Assembly (NCBI GenBank): GCA_030158125.1
Contig: JAOATL010000012.1
Coordinates: 124,001-188,000, forward strand
Source of the DNA: Limnohabitans sp.
GTDB taxonomy: Bacteria > Pseudomonadota > Gammaproteobacteria > Burkholderiales > Burkholderiaceae_C
Reading direction: 5' to 3'
DNA length: 64,000 nucleotides
Of this stretch, positions 1 to 9,508 are shown piece by piece (the stretch's first letter is position 1; every line of letters begins with the position of its first letter). The notes beneath the pieces are model-generated. The model was not told the DNA's origin and made no database searches. It saw only the letters and a program-made list of their open reading frames with translations. The position numbers were made by a program, and so were the translations under genes.

Positions 1-419
1 AACTGGTGTTGGTGATCCCGGTGGCCGCAGCCCTCACACGCCAAGTTGTCGAAGACGTGGATGTGGCGCACGGTGAGCAGTGGCGATCGTTGGGGGCGGG
101 CAATTTGGTTCGGGGCGCTTTGCTGGCGTGGAACGAGCGGTTCGCTTTGCTGACCGTGGTGGTGGCTTGTTTTGGCCGCGCCATATCGGAGGTTGGCGCC
201 GTCATGATTGTGGGCGGCAACATCGAAGGTTTTACGCGTGTGATGACCACGGCCATTGCGCTCGAAACAAGCAAAGGTGATTTGCCTTTGGCATTGGGCT
301 TGGGTTTGGTCTTGCTGATCATTGTGGGTTGCTTGAATGTGCTGCTCACGCTTTTTCGAAACTGGCAAGTCAGATACCAGTCTTCAAAACCCAGCAGCTT
401 GCGAGGATGGGTGGCATGA
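1..419 (+). CDS. tupB: Tungstate ABC transporter permease TupB, C-terminal part
   Basis: This is the membrane channel subunit of an ABC importer for an oxyanion, most likely tungstate (possibly molybdate). The 5' end lies outside the window; the reading frame is open from base 3. The visible part has two hydrophobic segments and, between them, an EAA-type loop (RAISEVGAVMIVGG), the contact site for the ATPase in this permease family. Its TGA stop overlaps the start of the next gene as ATGA, so the two are translationally coupled. Assignment to tungstate rests mainly on the TupA-like binding protein two genes downstream. Confident for the family, moderate for the substrate. Confidence 0.8.
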   Translation, partial: LVLVIPVAAALTRQVVEDVDVAHGEQWRSLGAGNLVRGALLAWNERFALLTVVVACFGRAISEVGAVMIVGGNIEGFTRVMTTAIALETSKGDLPLALGLGLVLLIIVGCLNVLLTLFRNWQVRYQSSKPSSLRGWVA

Positions 420-1138
420 AACCACTGATTGCATTGAAGCATGTCAGTTTGAAACTGGGTCACGTGCAAGCACTCCACGATGTGAGCATGACGATACATG
501 CAGGCGAACAAGTGGCCTTGATTGGTGCCAATGGCTCTGGCAAGAGCACCTTGCTGCGCGTCTTGAACGGTTTGCACCCCATCACCGAAGGTGAGCTGCA
601 ATTGGCCCAATGCCGACAGGCCATGCTGTTTCAGCGCCCCCACATGTTGCGCACCAGCAGTTTGAGCAATGTGGCCCTGGGTTTGTGGTTGGACCGAAGT
701 TTGGGCTTGCGCTGGCACCAAGCCAAAGCACGAGCGTTGGCTGCTTTGTCGGTGGTGGGCTTGTCGGGTGTGACGATGCAAAACGCAGCCACGCTGTCGG
801 GCGGACAACAGCAACGCTTGGCGTTGGCGCGGGCCTGGGCCAAGCAACCCGAGCTGCTGTTCTTGGATGAGCCCACAGCCAGTTTGGACCCGCCCGCCAA
901 ACGAGAGATTGAAGCTTTGGTGCAAGAAATGATTGCCCCCAACGACAAACCGTCGCCCATGACCTTGGTGTTTGCCAGTCACAACTTAGGCCAGGTCAAG
1001 CGCTGGGCCAGTCGTGTGATTTACATCGAGCAAGGCCGCATATTGGCCGACTTGCCCACTGAAGATTTTTTCAACCCTGTGTGTTTGGCACAGCACAGTC
1101 ACCAGGCATTTTTATTCCTTCAAGGAGAAACAGCATGA
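416..1138 (+). CDS. tupC: Tungstate ABC transporter ATP-binding protein TupC
   Basis: Cytoplasmic ATPase that powers the TupB permease. The 240-residue protein carries a Walker A motif (GANGSGKS, residues 37-44), the ABC signature LSGGQ (127-131) and a Walker B with DEP (LLFLDEP, 147-153). The start at 416 was chosen because it overlaps the permease stop as ATGA and follows a GAGGA-like ribosome site; the frame is open further upstream but that would run inside tupB. It has a single nucleotide-binding domain with no C-terminal TOBE or MOP extension, which fits TupC rather than ModC. Its stop overlaps the tupA start as ATGA as well. Confidence 0.88.
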   Translation: MKPLIALKHVSLKLGHVQALHDVSMTIHAGEQVALIGANGSGKSTLLRVLNGLHPITEGELQLAQCRQAMLFQRPHMLRTSSLSNVALGLWLDRSLGLRWHQAKARALAALSVVGLSGVTMQNAATLSGGQQQRLALARAWAKQPELLFLDEPTASLDPPAKREIEALVQEMIAPNDKPSPMTLVFASHNLGQVKRWASRVIYIEQGRILADLPTEDFFNPVCLAQHSHQAFLFLQGETA

Positions 1139-1968
1139 GAGTCCACTCCAAACTCACTGTGAACGTCCAATGGCTCCGCGCCCTCGCGGTAGGGCTGGCG
1201 ATTTTGACTGTCGGCTCTCAAAGCATGGCCCAATCGATCGTGATGTCGTCAACCACCTCCACTGAACAATCTGGCTTGTTTGCGCATTTGTTGCCAGCAT
1301 TTAAAAAGGCCGCAGGCGTTGACATCAAAGTGGTGGCGCTGGGCACAGGGCAGGCCTTGGACATGGCGCGCCGCGGTGATGCCGATGTGGTCTTTGTGCA
1401 TGACCAAGTGGCCGAAGAAAAATTTGTAGCAGACGGTTTTGGTCTAAAAAGATTTCCTGTGATGTACAACGACTTTGTGGTTGTAGGCCCTCAAGCAGAC
1501 CCCGCCAATGCCAAAGGCAATGACATCAGTGCCGCTTTGAAAAAAATTGCCAGCAGCAATGCATCTTTCATTTCCAGGGGTGACAAAAGCGGCACCCATG
1601 CCGCTGAATTGCGATTCTGGAACCAAGCGGCATTGGCAGACAAGAAAGGTTCAGGTTACAAAGAATGTGGCTGCGGCATGGGGCCAGCACTCAACATGGG
1701 CGCCTCCACGGGCGCATACGTTCTGACCGATCGCGGTACATGGCTGAACTTTAAAAACCGTGCCGACCTGAAGGTGTTGGTGGAGGGCGATGCCAAGATG
1801 TTCAACCAATATGGCGTGATGGTGGTCAACCCTGCCAAGCACGCGCACGTGAAGCAAGCAGATGCTCAGAAGTTTGTGGACTGGGTTGTTTCTGCCAATG
1901 GTCAGGCAGCCATTGCTGCTTACAAAATTGGCGGCGAGTCGGTCTTCTTCCCCAATGCCAACAAGTAA
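1135..1968 (+). CDS. tupA: Tungstate-binding periplasmic protein TupA
   Basis: Periplasmic binding protein of 277 residues that delivers tungstate (or molybdate) to TupBC. A basic and hydrophobic signal peptide ends near residue 33 (SMAQS). The oxyanion-binding elements of the TupA group are visible: TTST at 40-43 and SRGDKSGTH at 147-155, followed by a TDRGTW segment. The start at 1135 overlaps the tupC stop and is preceded by AAGGAGA. The order permease-ATPase-binding protein puts the receptor last, whereas it is often first in tup operons. A CGC pair (residues 178-180) in an exported protein is a small oddity. The gene converges on the XdhC/CoxI-like gene after a 27-base gap. Confidence 0.87.
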   Translation: MRVHSKLTVNVQWLRALAVGLAILTVGSQSMAQSIVMSSTTSTEQSGLFAHLLPAFKKAAGVDIKVVALGTGQALDMARRGDADVVFVHDQVAEEKFVADGFGLKRFPVMYNDFVVVGPQADPANAKGNDISAALKKIASSNASFISRGDKSGTHAAELRFWNQAALADKKGSGYKECGCGMGPALNMGASTGAYVLTDRGTWLNFKNRADLKVLVEGDAKMFNQYGVMVVNPAKHAHVKQADAQKFVDWVVSANGQAAIAAYKIGGESVFFPNANK

Positions 1969-1976
1969 TGGGCCAA

Positions 1977-2001
1977 CGCTAATTCAGTGATTGAGTTAGC
2001 G
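1977..2001. terminator. Hairpin between convergent tupA and xdhC-like genes
   Basis: An 11-bp stem (two G-U pairs) beginning cgctaattca and closing with tgagttagcg lies in the short gap between two convergent genes and extends into the last codons of the minus-strand gene. It could serve as a shared terminator, but no clear T tract follows on either strand. Confidence 0.35.
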
Positions 2002-3036
2002 CCCTGTGAAGCACACGGGCGCTGAAGGATCAATGGGCGGTCCTTCGTGTGTGTTCTTGGCGTGAGCCACGTCCATGTCTCGCGGCAAAGGCACCCCATT
2101 TTTGACGGCCAACACCTCGGCCATGATGCTGACCGCAATTTCGGCCGGCGTTTTGCTGCCGATGTAAATGCCAATGGGTCCGCGCAAACGCGCCAACGAG
2201 TCTTCGGTTTGCTCGAAGTGCTCCATCATGCGTTGCTGACGCAGTAAATTGTTGCGTCGCGAGCCAATGGCACCAATGTAGAACGCGTCTGTCTCTAAAG
2301 CGGCCAACAATGCCAAATCATCGAGTTTGGGGTCGTGGGTGAGGGCGATGACGCAGCTGCGCCGATCGGCTTTAAAGCTGATGACCAAATCATCTGGCAT
2401 GTCGTGTTTCACCGTCACACCAGCGACGGACCAAGCGCCTCTGTATTCTTCGCGCGGGTCGCAGACGGTGACGGCAAACCCGTTGAAGAGGGCCATGGTG
2501 GCCAAGTACTCCGTCATTTGACCTGCGCCAATCAGCAGCATGCGGTATTCGGGGCCAAAGGTGTTGATGAGCTGATGCGCGTCGATGTGCAGTTCACTGG
2601 GCGCGTCACTGGCATTGAGTGAGACCACGCCGGAGTTGAGATCGGTGCAGCGTTGTGTCAGTTGACCGCGCTCCAGCATGGCAATCAATTCGGCCAAACT
2701 GGTGGGATCGGGATTGAACTCCAGCAACAATTCGAGGGTGCCGCCGCAAGGCAAGCCAAAGCGATGTGCCTCATCGGCACTGATGCCATATTTCAATTGA
2801 ATGGGTGCACTGTCAAGAATGGCATTGGCTTTGCTGTACTGTGCAATGAGGTCGTCCTCAATGCAGCCGCCCGACACCGAACCAACGACAGCACCGGTTT
2901 CACACAGGGCCATGATGGAGCCTACGGGGCGAGGCGAAGAGCCCCAAGTTCTGACCACGGTAGTGAGCATGGCCCGCTGCCCAGCTTCTCGCCAAGCTTT
3001 GAGGGTTCGCAAAACCACAATGTCTAAATTTTCCAT
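1996..3036 (-). CDS. XdhC/CoxI-family molybdenum cofactor maturation protein
   Basis: Protein of 346 residues in the XdhC/CoxI/CoxF family, which binds molybdenum cofactor, helps its sulfuration and insertion into molybdenum hydroxylases, and acts in the cytoplasm. The N-terminal domain shows SGGCIED (55-61) and a PCGG segment near 97; the C-terminal half is a Rossmann-like XdhC domain with GAGQM at 170-174. It is the last gene of the minus-strand cox block, 15 bases after coxG. Only one such gene is present, where some cox clusters carry separate coxF and coxI, so this one probably covers both roles. Family assignment is firm; which cox letter it deserves is not. Confidence 0.85.
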   Translation of the reverse strand: MENLDIVVLRTLKAWREAGQRAMLTTVVRTWGSSPRPVGSIMALCETGAVVGSVSGGCIEDDLIAQYSKANAILDSAPIQLKYGISADEAHRFGLPCGGTLELLLEFNPDPTSLAELIAMLERGQLTQRCTDLNSGVVSLNASDAPSELHIDAHQLINTFGPEYRMLLIGAGQMTEYLATMALFNGFAVTVCDPREEYRGAWSVAGVTVKHDMPDDLVISFKADRRSCVIALTHDPKLDDLALLAALETDAFYIGAIGSRRNNLLRQQRMMEHFEQTEDSLARLRGPIGIYIGSKTPAEIAVSIMAEVLAVKNGVPLPRDMDVAHAKNTHEGPPIDPSAPVCFTGR

Positions 3037-3051
3037 TTTGCGATGGCGGAA

Positions 3052-3627
3052 TTAGCGGACCAAGGACCAGACGGCACCGGCGCCCACCAGCAAGGCCAAC
3101 CAAACCCACATGGGCACTGAGCCTGTAGAAGGTGCAGACTCGGTCGCATCGTCAGTGGAAGCCGTTGTGCCTTGCGCCTGTGGGTACTTGGCTTGCAATG
3201 CATCATCAAAGCGTTTGAAGAAATCTTCGGCCAAAGATTTGGCAGCGCCATCAATGAGGCGTTGACCCAGTTGGGCCAACTTGCCACCGACGGTAGAGTG
3301 AACGGTGTATTGCAATTCGCAACCGTCGGCATGTGGATGCAAAGACACCTTGGACTCGCCTTTGCCAAATCCAGCCACGCCACCTTGTGCTTCAAAGTTC
3401 AAAGCGTAAGAGTTGGGTGCTTCAATGTCGGTTAATGTGACTTTGCCTGTGAATTTGGCAGACACGGGGCCAATTTTGATGGCCACGCCAACGTTGTACA
3501 CATTGGCTTCTGTCAGTTCAAATTTGTCGCAACCAGGAATGCAAGATTTCAAAATGGCTGGGTCGTTTAAGGCGTCCCAAGCTTGTGCTTGCGCCACGTG
3601 CAATACGCGCTGTCCTTGCATGTCCAT
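3052..3627 (-). CDS. coxG: CoxG-like SRPBCC protein with C-terminal membrane anchor
   Basis: Protein of 191 residues with an SRPBCC (START-like) fold over residues 1 to about 150, a low-complexity Ala/Thr/Ser linker, and one hydrophobic helix at the extreme C-terminus (about 172-190) ending in Arg. That layout is typical of CoxG, which recruits the CO dehydrogenase enzyme to the cytoplasmic membrane in carboxidotrophs. It lies between coxE (19-base gap) and the xdhC-like gene, all on the minus strand. The membrane tail predicts that the Mo-hydroxylase docks on the inner membrane and passes electrons to the respiratory chain. Confidence 0.86.
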   Translation of the reverse strand: MDMQGQRVLHVAQAQAWDALNDPAILKSCIPGCDKFELTEANVYNVGVAIKIGPVSAKFTGKVTLTDIEAPNSYALNFEAQGGVAGFGKGESKVSLHPHADGCELQYTVHSTVGGKLAQLGQRLIDGAAKSLAEDFFKRFDDALQAKYPQAQGTTASTDDATESAPSTGSVPMWVWLALLVGAGAVWSLVR

Positions 3628-3646
3628 GATGAGAGTCTCCCAATGT

Positions 3647-4825
3647 TCAGTGTGATTTTAAGAGCTTAGACAAGGCACTGGCCAGTTCTTCTAAGCGCGA
3701 TAAATTGTGGATGGCCAGCATGCCGTTCACATGCCGATTCAACACACTCGCTCCTGTGGCAATGGGGGCGTAGCCTTCAAAGCGCAACAAGGGATTGAGC
3801 CAGAGCAAAGAGCGGGTGTGCCGCTTGAGCCAAACAAGTTCTGAGTCTAGCGTCTCTGCTGTGCCTGTGTCCAAGCCATCGCTGATTAACAACACCACGG
3901 TGCGTCGGCCTGTGAGTTTTTTGGCATGTTGACTTCGGAATTGTGTGAGCGATTGGCCCAGCTGCGTCCCTCCCGCAAAATCTTTGATTTGCTGACTGGC
4001 CAGGGCCAACATGTCATCGGTGTCGCGCAGTTTGAACGCAGGGTTTAAATCGGTGAGGCCCGTACCAAATGCAAAAATTTGGCGGGGTGTGCCGCGGGTG
4101 GCTTGGTGCAAAAAGGCCAGCAGCAAACGGGCGTAGCGCTCCATGGAGCCGGAGATGTCGACCAAGATGAGCAAGGGCAGGTCTTGGGGTTTGCGTTGCA
4201 TGCGGGGCAAGCTCAAGACATCACCATCTTGCCGAGCTGCCAATTGCATGGATTTGGCCCAATGCACGCGTTCGCCGCGGCCGCCTGCGCGAGTTCTGCG
4301 GCCTTGAATCTGAGGGAGCGGCAGCTTGACGTGGCGGGCCAACTTTTCAACCAAGTTGAATTCACTGGCGCTCAGACTTTGAAAGTCGGCCTGTTGCAAA
4401 CGTTCTCGATTGCTGGCGCTCATGGCGGCATCGAACTTCAGCTCGTCTTCTTTGGGTTTGAGGGGGTCGTTGTTTTTGTTTTTGGCTGCAAGGGCTTCTT
4501 GCACACGTGATTTGCGGGGTATGCCCGGCGTGGCCGTCGGCGCCTTCGGTAGCAACTGCGAGAGCAATTGACGCGTGAGCTCGGGGTCTCTGAAAAAGGC
4601 AGAAAACATTTGATCAAACACGACCAAGTCCTCTTGGCGGTTGACCAGGCATGCTTTGAGTGCCGCAGACAAATCGTCTTTGCGCTCAATGCCAACTAGC
4701 TCAGTGGATTCAATGGCCAAGCTGATGCGCGACGCATCCATGGGCAAACCGGCTCTGCGCAGCGCTCTTGCAAATCCCGTGATGTTGTCACTGAGTTTGC
4801 CAGTGCGTGCGTCACCCAACAGCAT
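3647..4825 (-). CDS. coxE: CoxE-type VWA-domain maturation protein
   Basis: Protein of 392 residues with a C-terminal von Willebrand A domain carrying the metal-adhesion motif DISGS (223-227). It pairs with the MoxR ATPase CoxD encoded just upstream; in the well-studied CO dehydrogenase system CoxD and CoxE mature the active site of the apoenzyme. The N-terminal half is helical with a Lys/Asn/Asp-rich linker near 105-135. The start at 4825 lies 12 bases past the coxD stop with no good ribosome site, so reinitiation after coxD is likely. Confidence 0.86.
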   Translation of the reverse strand: MLLGDARTGKLSDNITGFARALRRAGLPMDASRISLAIESTELVGIERKDDLSAALKACLVNRQEDLVVFDQMFSAFFRDPELTRQLLSQLLPKAPTATPGIPRKSRVQEALAAKNKNNDPLKPKEDELKFDAAMSASNRERLQQADFQSLSASEFNLVEKLARHVKLPLPQIQGRRTRAGGRGERVHWAKSMQLAARQDGDVLSLPRMQRKPQDLPLLILVDISGSMERYARLLLAFLHQATRGTPRQIFAFGTGLTDLNPAFKLRDTDDMLALASQQIKDFAGGTQLGQSLTQFRSQHAKKLTGRRTVVLLISDGLDTGTAETLDSELVWLKRHTRSLLWLNPLLRFEGYAPIATGASVLNRHVNGMLAIHNLSRLEELASALSKLLKSH

Positions 4826-4837
4826 GATGTCAAAGTT

Positions 4838-5758
4838 TTAAGCGGCAGGTGGCGCGGGGGCCAGCAAATCGTCAAGCAAAGGCGTGATGGCCGCAATGTC
4901 CTCGCGCTGCTTGAACAAAATGCCCACGGTGTCTTGCACCACTTCAGGATCCAGCGTGAGCGTGTCCAAAGCAACCAGCGCTTTGGCCCATTCCACGCTT
5001 TCGGCAATGCCTGGTGCGCGTTGGAAGGCGCTGGCAAATGGCTGGCTGCGCAAGCGACCGACAAACTCGGCCACTTGCTCGGTGAGCTTGGCGCTGGCCT
5101 GAGGCACTTGCGAACGCACCACGGCCAATTCGCGTTCGCGATCGGGATAGTCCATCCACTGGTACAAGCAACGGCGCTTCACGGCGTCGTTCAAATCGCG
5201 GGTGCGGTTGCTGGTGAGAATGGTGACCGGTGCCACCTCGGCTTTGATCGTGCCCAGTTCCGGAATGCTGACCTGGTACTCGCCCAAGTACTCCAGTAAG
5301 AAAGCTTCGAAGGGTTCGTCGGTGCGGTCAACTTCATCAATCAGCAGCAAGGCGCCAGGTGCTTCGGTTTGCAGGGCCTCGAGCAAGGGACGCTTGACCA
5401 AGAAGCGTTTTTGGTAGACCTCGCGCTCAATGTCTTGGGGCGTGGCCGCAGAACCTGCATGCGAAGCCGCAGCGCGCATATGCAATAACTGCGCTGCATG
5501 GTTCCATTCGTAGAGTGCCTCGCGCTGCTCCATGCCGTCATAGCATTGCAGACGAATGAGAGGTCGTCCCAAGACTTTGGCCAAGGCTTTGGCCAGCTCG
5601 GTTTTGCCAACGCCAGGTTCACCCTCCAGCAGGAGAGGACGCTCTAATTTGAGGCTCAAAAAAACGGCGGTGATGAGCCGCCGTTCCGCGAAATAGCCCA
5701 CGCCTTGAAGGGCCTGGGCAAGTTCGTCGATGCTTTTGAAAGTGTCTTTTGCGGTCAT
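4838..5758 (-). CDS. coxD: CoxD-type MoxR AAA+ ATPase
   Basis: AAA+ ATPase of the MoxR family, 306 residues, with Walker A GEPGVGKT at 46-53, a Walker B ending LLIDEVD, and a sensor-1 LTSNRTRDL segment. In CO dehydrogenase operons CoxD acts as a chaperone-like motor, with the VWA protein CoxE, to insert sulfur and metal into the active site. Its ATG overlaps the coxM stop by four bases (ATGA), so it is cotranslated with the enzyme subunits. A generic MoxR ATPase is the alternative, but position between coxM and coxE settles it. Confidence 0.88.
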   Translation of the reverse strand: MTAKDTFKSIDELAQALQGVGYFAERRLITAVFLSLKLERPLLLEGEPGVGKTELAKALAKVLGRPLIRLQCYDGMEQREALYEWNHAAQLLHMRAAASHAGSAATPQDIEREVYQKRFLVKRPLLEALQTEAPGALLLIDEVDRTDEPFEAFLLEYLGEYQVSIPELGTIKAEVAPVTILTSNRTRDLNDAVKRRCLYQWMDYPDRERELAVVRSQVPQASAKLTEQVAEFVGRLRSQPFASAFQRAPGIAESVEWAKALVALDTLTLDPEVVQDTVGILFKQREDIAAITPLLDDLLAPAPPAA

Positions 5759-6546
5759 CCGTTCGCCTGTTTCACCGCCCTTTGAGTTTGCACGGTGATC
5801 AGGTGAGCGCGGTAGGCTTTTGAAGCGTGCAGGTCGGCATTGAGATCGGTAGAGTCTACCGCGACGCCAGCCACTGCTTCAGGGGTAAAGCTTTTGGTTA
5901 AAGCGGCTTCCATGCCAGCGTGTCGGAACACGCCATTGCCAGCACCGGTGATAGCCACGCGGGCACCGCCAGCGGTTTGGGCCACAAACACACCGACCAA
6001 CGCAAAGCGTGAGGCGGGTTGGTTGAATTTGGCGTAAGCCGCTTTGGTGGGAATGGGGAAACTCACGGAGGTGATGATTTCACCGGCTTCCAAAGCGGTG
6101 GTGTACAGACCTTGAAAAAAGTCGTCAGCTTTGATGGAACGCTTGTCGGTGTTGACTGTAGCGCCCAAAGCCAACAAGGCGCTGGGGTAGCAGGCCGCAG
6201 GGTCGTTGTTGGCCACAGAGCCACCGAGGGTGCCCATGGAACGAACTTGCTTGTCGCCAATGCCGTTGGCCAAAGCTGCCAAGCCTGGAATGTTCTTTTG
6301 AACATCGGCGTTGTCGGCCACATCTTGGTGACGCGTCATGGCGCCAATGACGATGTTGTTGCCGTCTTTTTTGACGCCAGCCAAACCGCTGATGGCGGCC
6401 AAGTCAACCAAGGTTTCGGGTTGTTGCAGGCGCTGCTTCATGGCAGCGATCATGGTTTGACCACCGGCCAAAACTTGGCCGCCGGCTTGTGCCAGCTTTT
6501 GGGCGTCTGCCAAGGCAGTGGGGCGCTCGTAGTTGAATGCGTACAT
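5755..6546 (-). CDS. coxM: Form II CO dehydrogenase-like FAD subunit (CoxM)
   Basis: Medium, FAD-binding subunit of a molybdenum hydroxylase, 263 residues. The two flavin motifs of the family are clear: AGGQT at 27-31 and TLGGS at 106-110. The start at 6546 was chosen because the protein then begins MYAFNYERP, as in the family; the frame is open upstream only as an out-of-gene extension into the coxL region. It follows coxL by 22 bases and overlaps coxD. It carries electrons from the iron-sulfur subunit towards quinones. The order S-L-M agrees with form II clusters, as form I operons are usually M-S-L. Confidence 0.9.
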   Translation of the reverse strand: MYAFNYERPTALADAQKLAQAGGQVLAGGQTMIAAMKQRLQQPETLVDLAAISGLAGVKKDGNNIVIGAMTRHQDVADNADVQKNIPGLAALANGIGDKQVRSMGTLGGSVANNDPAACYPSALLALGATVNTDKRSIKADDFFQGLYTTALEAGEIITSVSFPIPTKAAYAKFNQPASRFALVGVFVAQTAGGARVAITGAGNGVFRHAGMEAALTKSFTPEAVAGVAVDSTDLNADLHASKAYRAHLITVQTQRAVKQANG

Positions 6547-6568
6547 GGTAAATGCTCCGAATTTTGAA

Positions 6569-8944
6569 TTAGGCCTTTGCGGCTTGAATGGCTTCCCACA
6601 CACGGTGCGGTGTGGCAGGCATGTCAAAGTCTTTGACGCCAACAGGTGCCAGTGCATCTAGCACGGCGTTGATCACAGCAGGAGGCGAGCCAATGGCGCC
6701 TGCCTCACCACAACCTTTGGTGCCCAAAGGATTGGTGGTGCAAGGGGTGCACTCGTGACCAATGGCGAACTGAGGGAAGTCGTCGGCGCGAGGCATGGTG
6801 TAGTCCATGAAAGAGCCGGTTAAGAGTTGACCGGTTTCTTTGTCGTACACACAGTTCTCCATGAGCGCTTGGCCAATGCCTTGCACCAAACCGCCGTGCA
6901 CTTGGCCTTCCACAATCATGGGATTGATGATGGTGCCGAAGTCGTCCACTGCAGTGAACTTGTCCACTTTGGTGACGCCGGTTTGAGGATCAATTTCCAC
7001 TTCACAAATGTAAGTGCCCGCAGGGAAAGTGAAGTTGGTCGGGTCGTAGAACGCGGTTTCGTTCAGGCCTGGCTCCAACTTGTCCAAGGGGTAGTTGTGC
7101 GGCACATAAGCCGTGAGTGCCACCGTGCCAAATGGGATCTTTTTGTCGGTGCCCTTGACACTGAATTCGCCGTTGGCAAAGTCAATGTCTGCATCGCCTG
7201 CTTCCATCAGGTGGGCTGCAATTTTCTTGGCCTTGGCTTCAATTTTGTCGAGGGCGCGCATGAGCGCCGCACCGCCCACAGAAATAGAGCGTGAGCCGTA
7301 AGTGCCCATGCCGAAAGGCACGCGGCCGGTATCGCCGTGAACGATGTCGACGTTTTCAACGGGAATGCCCAAGCGCGCTGCCACCACCTGTGCAAAGGTG
7401 GTTTCGTGACCTTGGCCATGGCTGTGTGAGCCGGTGAACACTGTGACGCTGCCTGTGGGGTGCACGCGCACTTCGCCGCACTCAAACAAACCAGCGCGAG
7501 CGCCCAAGGCGCCTGCCACGTTGCTAGGGGCCAAGCCGCAAGCTTCGATGTAGCTGGAGTAACCAATGCCGCGCAGCAAACCTTTGGCCGCACTGGCCGC
7601 TTTGCGGGCAGGGAAGCCAGCCAAGTCGCCCAGTTTGTTGGCGTGGTTCATGAGGGCGTGGAAATCGCCGGTGTCGTACTGCAAAGCCACTGGCGTTTGG
7701 TACGGAAACTGTGTGATGAAGTTCTTGCTGCGAATGGCGTCTTGCGTCATGCCCAATTCGAAGGCGGCGCGCGACACAATGCGCTCGAGCAAGTAAGTGG
7801 CTTCTGGGCGACCTGCACCGCGGTACGCGTCAACAGGGGCTGTGTTGGTAAACCAGGCGTCTACTTCGACATACACCTGAGGTGTGGCGTATTGGCCGGC
7901 CAACAAAGTGGCGTACAAAATGGTGGGCACTGCTGTTGAGAACGTAGACAGATACGCGCCCAAATTGGCATCGGTGTGTACGCGCAAAGCCAAGAACTTG
8001 CCGTCTTTGTCGATGGCCAATTCGGCGTGGCTCGAATGGTCACGGCCGTGGGCATCACTTAAGAAAGCTTCTGAACGGTCGCAATTCCATTTGATGTTGC
8101 GATTGAGCTTTTTGGAAGCCCAAGTGAGGCACACGTCTTCGGCGTACAAATAAATTTTGGCACCAAAACCACCGCCCACATCGGGCGCAATGACGCGCAC
8201 TTTGTGCTCGGGCAAGCCCATCACAAATGCTGTCATGAGCAAACGCTCAACGTGCGGGTTTTGGTTGGACACGTACAAGGTGTATTCGTCGCTGGCGCGG
8301 TTGTAGCTGCCAATGGCGGCGCGTGGCTCCATGGGGTTGGGTGCCAAGCGGTTGTTGATGAGATCGAGCTTGGTGACGTGAGCAGCATTGGCAAATGCAG
8401 CATCGACGCCTGCTTTGTCGCCAATGGCCCAGTTGTAGCAATGGTTGTCGGGTGCTTCAGCGTGCAGGGCTGTGGCAGTTTTGGCTTGACGCACATCGAC
8501 CACGGCGGGCAATACGTCGTAATCCACTTCGACCAACTCGGCAGCGTTTTTGGCTTGCTCTAAAGTTTCGGCCACCACCATGGCCACGTGGTCGCCCACA
8601 TAGCGAACCTTGCCATTGGCAAGGATGGGGTGAGGCGGCTCGTTCATGGGCTTGCCACTGGTGTCGGTAATGAGCCAACCGCAAGGCAGGCCATTGATCT
8701 TGGCATCGACCACATCGGGGCCATCGAGTACTGCCACCACACCGGGTGCGGCGAGCGCTGCGGATTTGTTGATGCTTTTGATATTGGCATGCGCGTGGGG
8801 TGAGCGCACAAACACCGCGTGCGTCATGTTGTCCAGGCGTATGTCGTCGGTGTAATTGCCAGCGCCTGTGAGGAAGCGGTAATCTTCCTTGCGAAGCAAA
8901 GCTTCACCGATGTGGGGAAGTTTGGAGAAATCTGATGCACCCAT
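6569..8944 (-). CDS. coxL: Form II CO dehydrogenase-like molybdopterin subunit (CoxL)
   Basis: Catalytic subunit of 791 residues that holds the molybdopterin cytosine dinucleotide cofactor. The active-site loop reads AYRGAGR at residues 373-379, the signature of form II (BMS-type) enzymes; form I CO dehydrogenases have AYRCSFR with the copper-bound Cys, which is absent here. The conserved VGGGFGAK (257-263) and the catalytic Glu of GCGEAGAIG (Glu747) are intact. Genuine CO oxidation by form II enzymes is reported for some bacteria but disputed in general, so the physiological substrate may be another small organic compound. It sits 10 bases after coxS. Confidence 0.9.
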   Translation of the reverse strand: MGASDFSKLPHIGEALLRKEDYRFLTGAGNYTDDIRLDNMTHAVFVRSPHAHANIKSINKSAALAAPGVVAVLDGPDVVDAKINGLPCGWLITDTSGKPMNEPPHPILANGKVRYVGDHVAMVVAETLEQAKNAAELVEVDYDVLPAVVDVRQAKTATALHAEAPDNHCYNWAIGDKAGVDAAFANAAHVTKLDLINNRLAPNPMEPRAAIGSYNRASDEYTLYVSNQNPHVERLLMTAFVMGLPEHKVRVIAPDVGGGFGAKIYLYAEDVCLTWASKKLNRNIKWNCDRSEAFLSDAHGRDHSSHAELAIDKDGKFLALRVHTDANLGAYLSTFSTAVPTILYATLLAGQYATPQVYVEVDAWFTNTAPVDAYRGAGRPEATYLLERIVSRAAFELGMTQDAIRSKNFITQFPYQTPVALQYDTGDFHALMNHANKLGDLAGFPARKAASAAKGLLRGIGYSSYIEACGLAPSNVAGALGARAGLFECGEVRVHPTGSVTVFTGSHSHGQGHETTFAQVVAARLGIPVENVDIVHGDTGRVPFGMGTYGSRSISVGGAALMRALDKIEAKAKKIAAHLMEAGDADIDFANGEFSVKGTDKKIPFGTVALTAYVPHNYPLDKLEPGLNETAFYDPTNFTFPAGTYICEVEIDPQTGVTKVDKFTAVDDFGTIINPMIVEGQVHGGLVQGIGQALMENCVYDKETGQLLTGSFMDYTMPRADDFPQFAIGHECTPCTTNPLGTKGCGEAGAIGSPPAVINAVLDALAPVGVKDFDMPATPHRVWEAIQAAKA

Positions 8945-8954
8945 GGTGAGCTCC

Positions 8955-9422
8955 TTAAGCTTTCATGGCAGCAGAACCTTGCTGCACGGCCTTGACGATG
9001 TTTTGGTAACCGGTGCAACGGCACAGATTGCCTTCGAGCAATTCGCGAATTTCGGATTCGCTGGCATTGGGGTGGCGCTTGGCGATGTCGACAGCGCTCA
9101 TGACCATGCCAGGTGTGCAGAAGCCGCATTGCAAGCCGTGGCACTCTTTGAACGCCGCTTGCATGGGGTGCATGGTGCCGTCGGCTTGGGCCATGCCTTC
9201 AATGGTGGTGACTTCTGCGCCTTGGGCTTGTGCGGTGAGCATGTTGCAAGACTTGACGGCGCGGCCATTCACATGAACGGTACACGCGCCACATTGGGCG
9301 GTGTCGCAACCCACGTGGGTGCCCGTGAGTTTGAGGTGCTCGCGCAAGGCTTGAACGAGCAATGTGTTGGGGGCGGCGTCAACGGACACAGATTTGCCGT
9401 TGACCTTCATTTGAACCTGCAT
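8955..9422 (-). CDS. coxS: Form II CO dehydrogenase-like 2Fe-2S subunit (CoxS)
   Basis: Small electron-transfer subunit, 155 residues. Two [2Fe-2S] clusters are predicted: the plant-ferredoxin-type set Cys39, Cys44, Cys47 and Cys59, and the helical set Cys99, Cys102, Cys134 and Cys136 (CGFC and CRC motifs). It is the first enzyme gene of the cluster; the ATG at 9422 follows a GAGGAGTCACG ribosome site on the minus strand. The 86 bases upstream separate it from the TRAP permease gene on the same strand, so it may be read from its own promoter there, from the TRAP promoter, or both. Confidence 0.92.
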   Translation of the reverse strand: MQVQMKVNGKSVSVDAAPNTLLVQALREHLKLTGTHVGCDTAQCGACTVHVNGRAVKSCNMLTAQAQGAEVTTIEGMAQADGTMHPMQAAFKECHGLQCGFCTPGMVMSAVDIAKRHPNASESEIRELLEGNLCRCTGYQNIVKAVQQGSAAMKA

Positions 9423-9508
9423 GCGTGACTCCTCGGATTGAATTCAACCCTCAGTAGATCACGCTGCAAGCAGCTTAATGTTAAGGGCTTACCCCAATTC
9501 TGTGTGAA

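Noticed and set aside
6569..8944. Calling coxL a true (form I) CO dehydrogenase.
   Set aside because: The active-site loop is AYRGAGR; the copper-binding Cys of the form I loop AYRCSFR is missing and the S-L-M order is that of form II.
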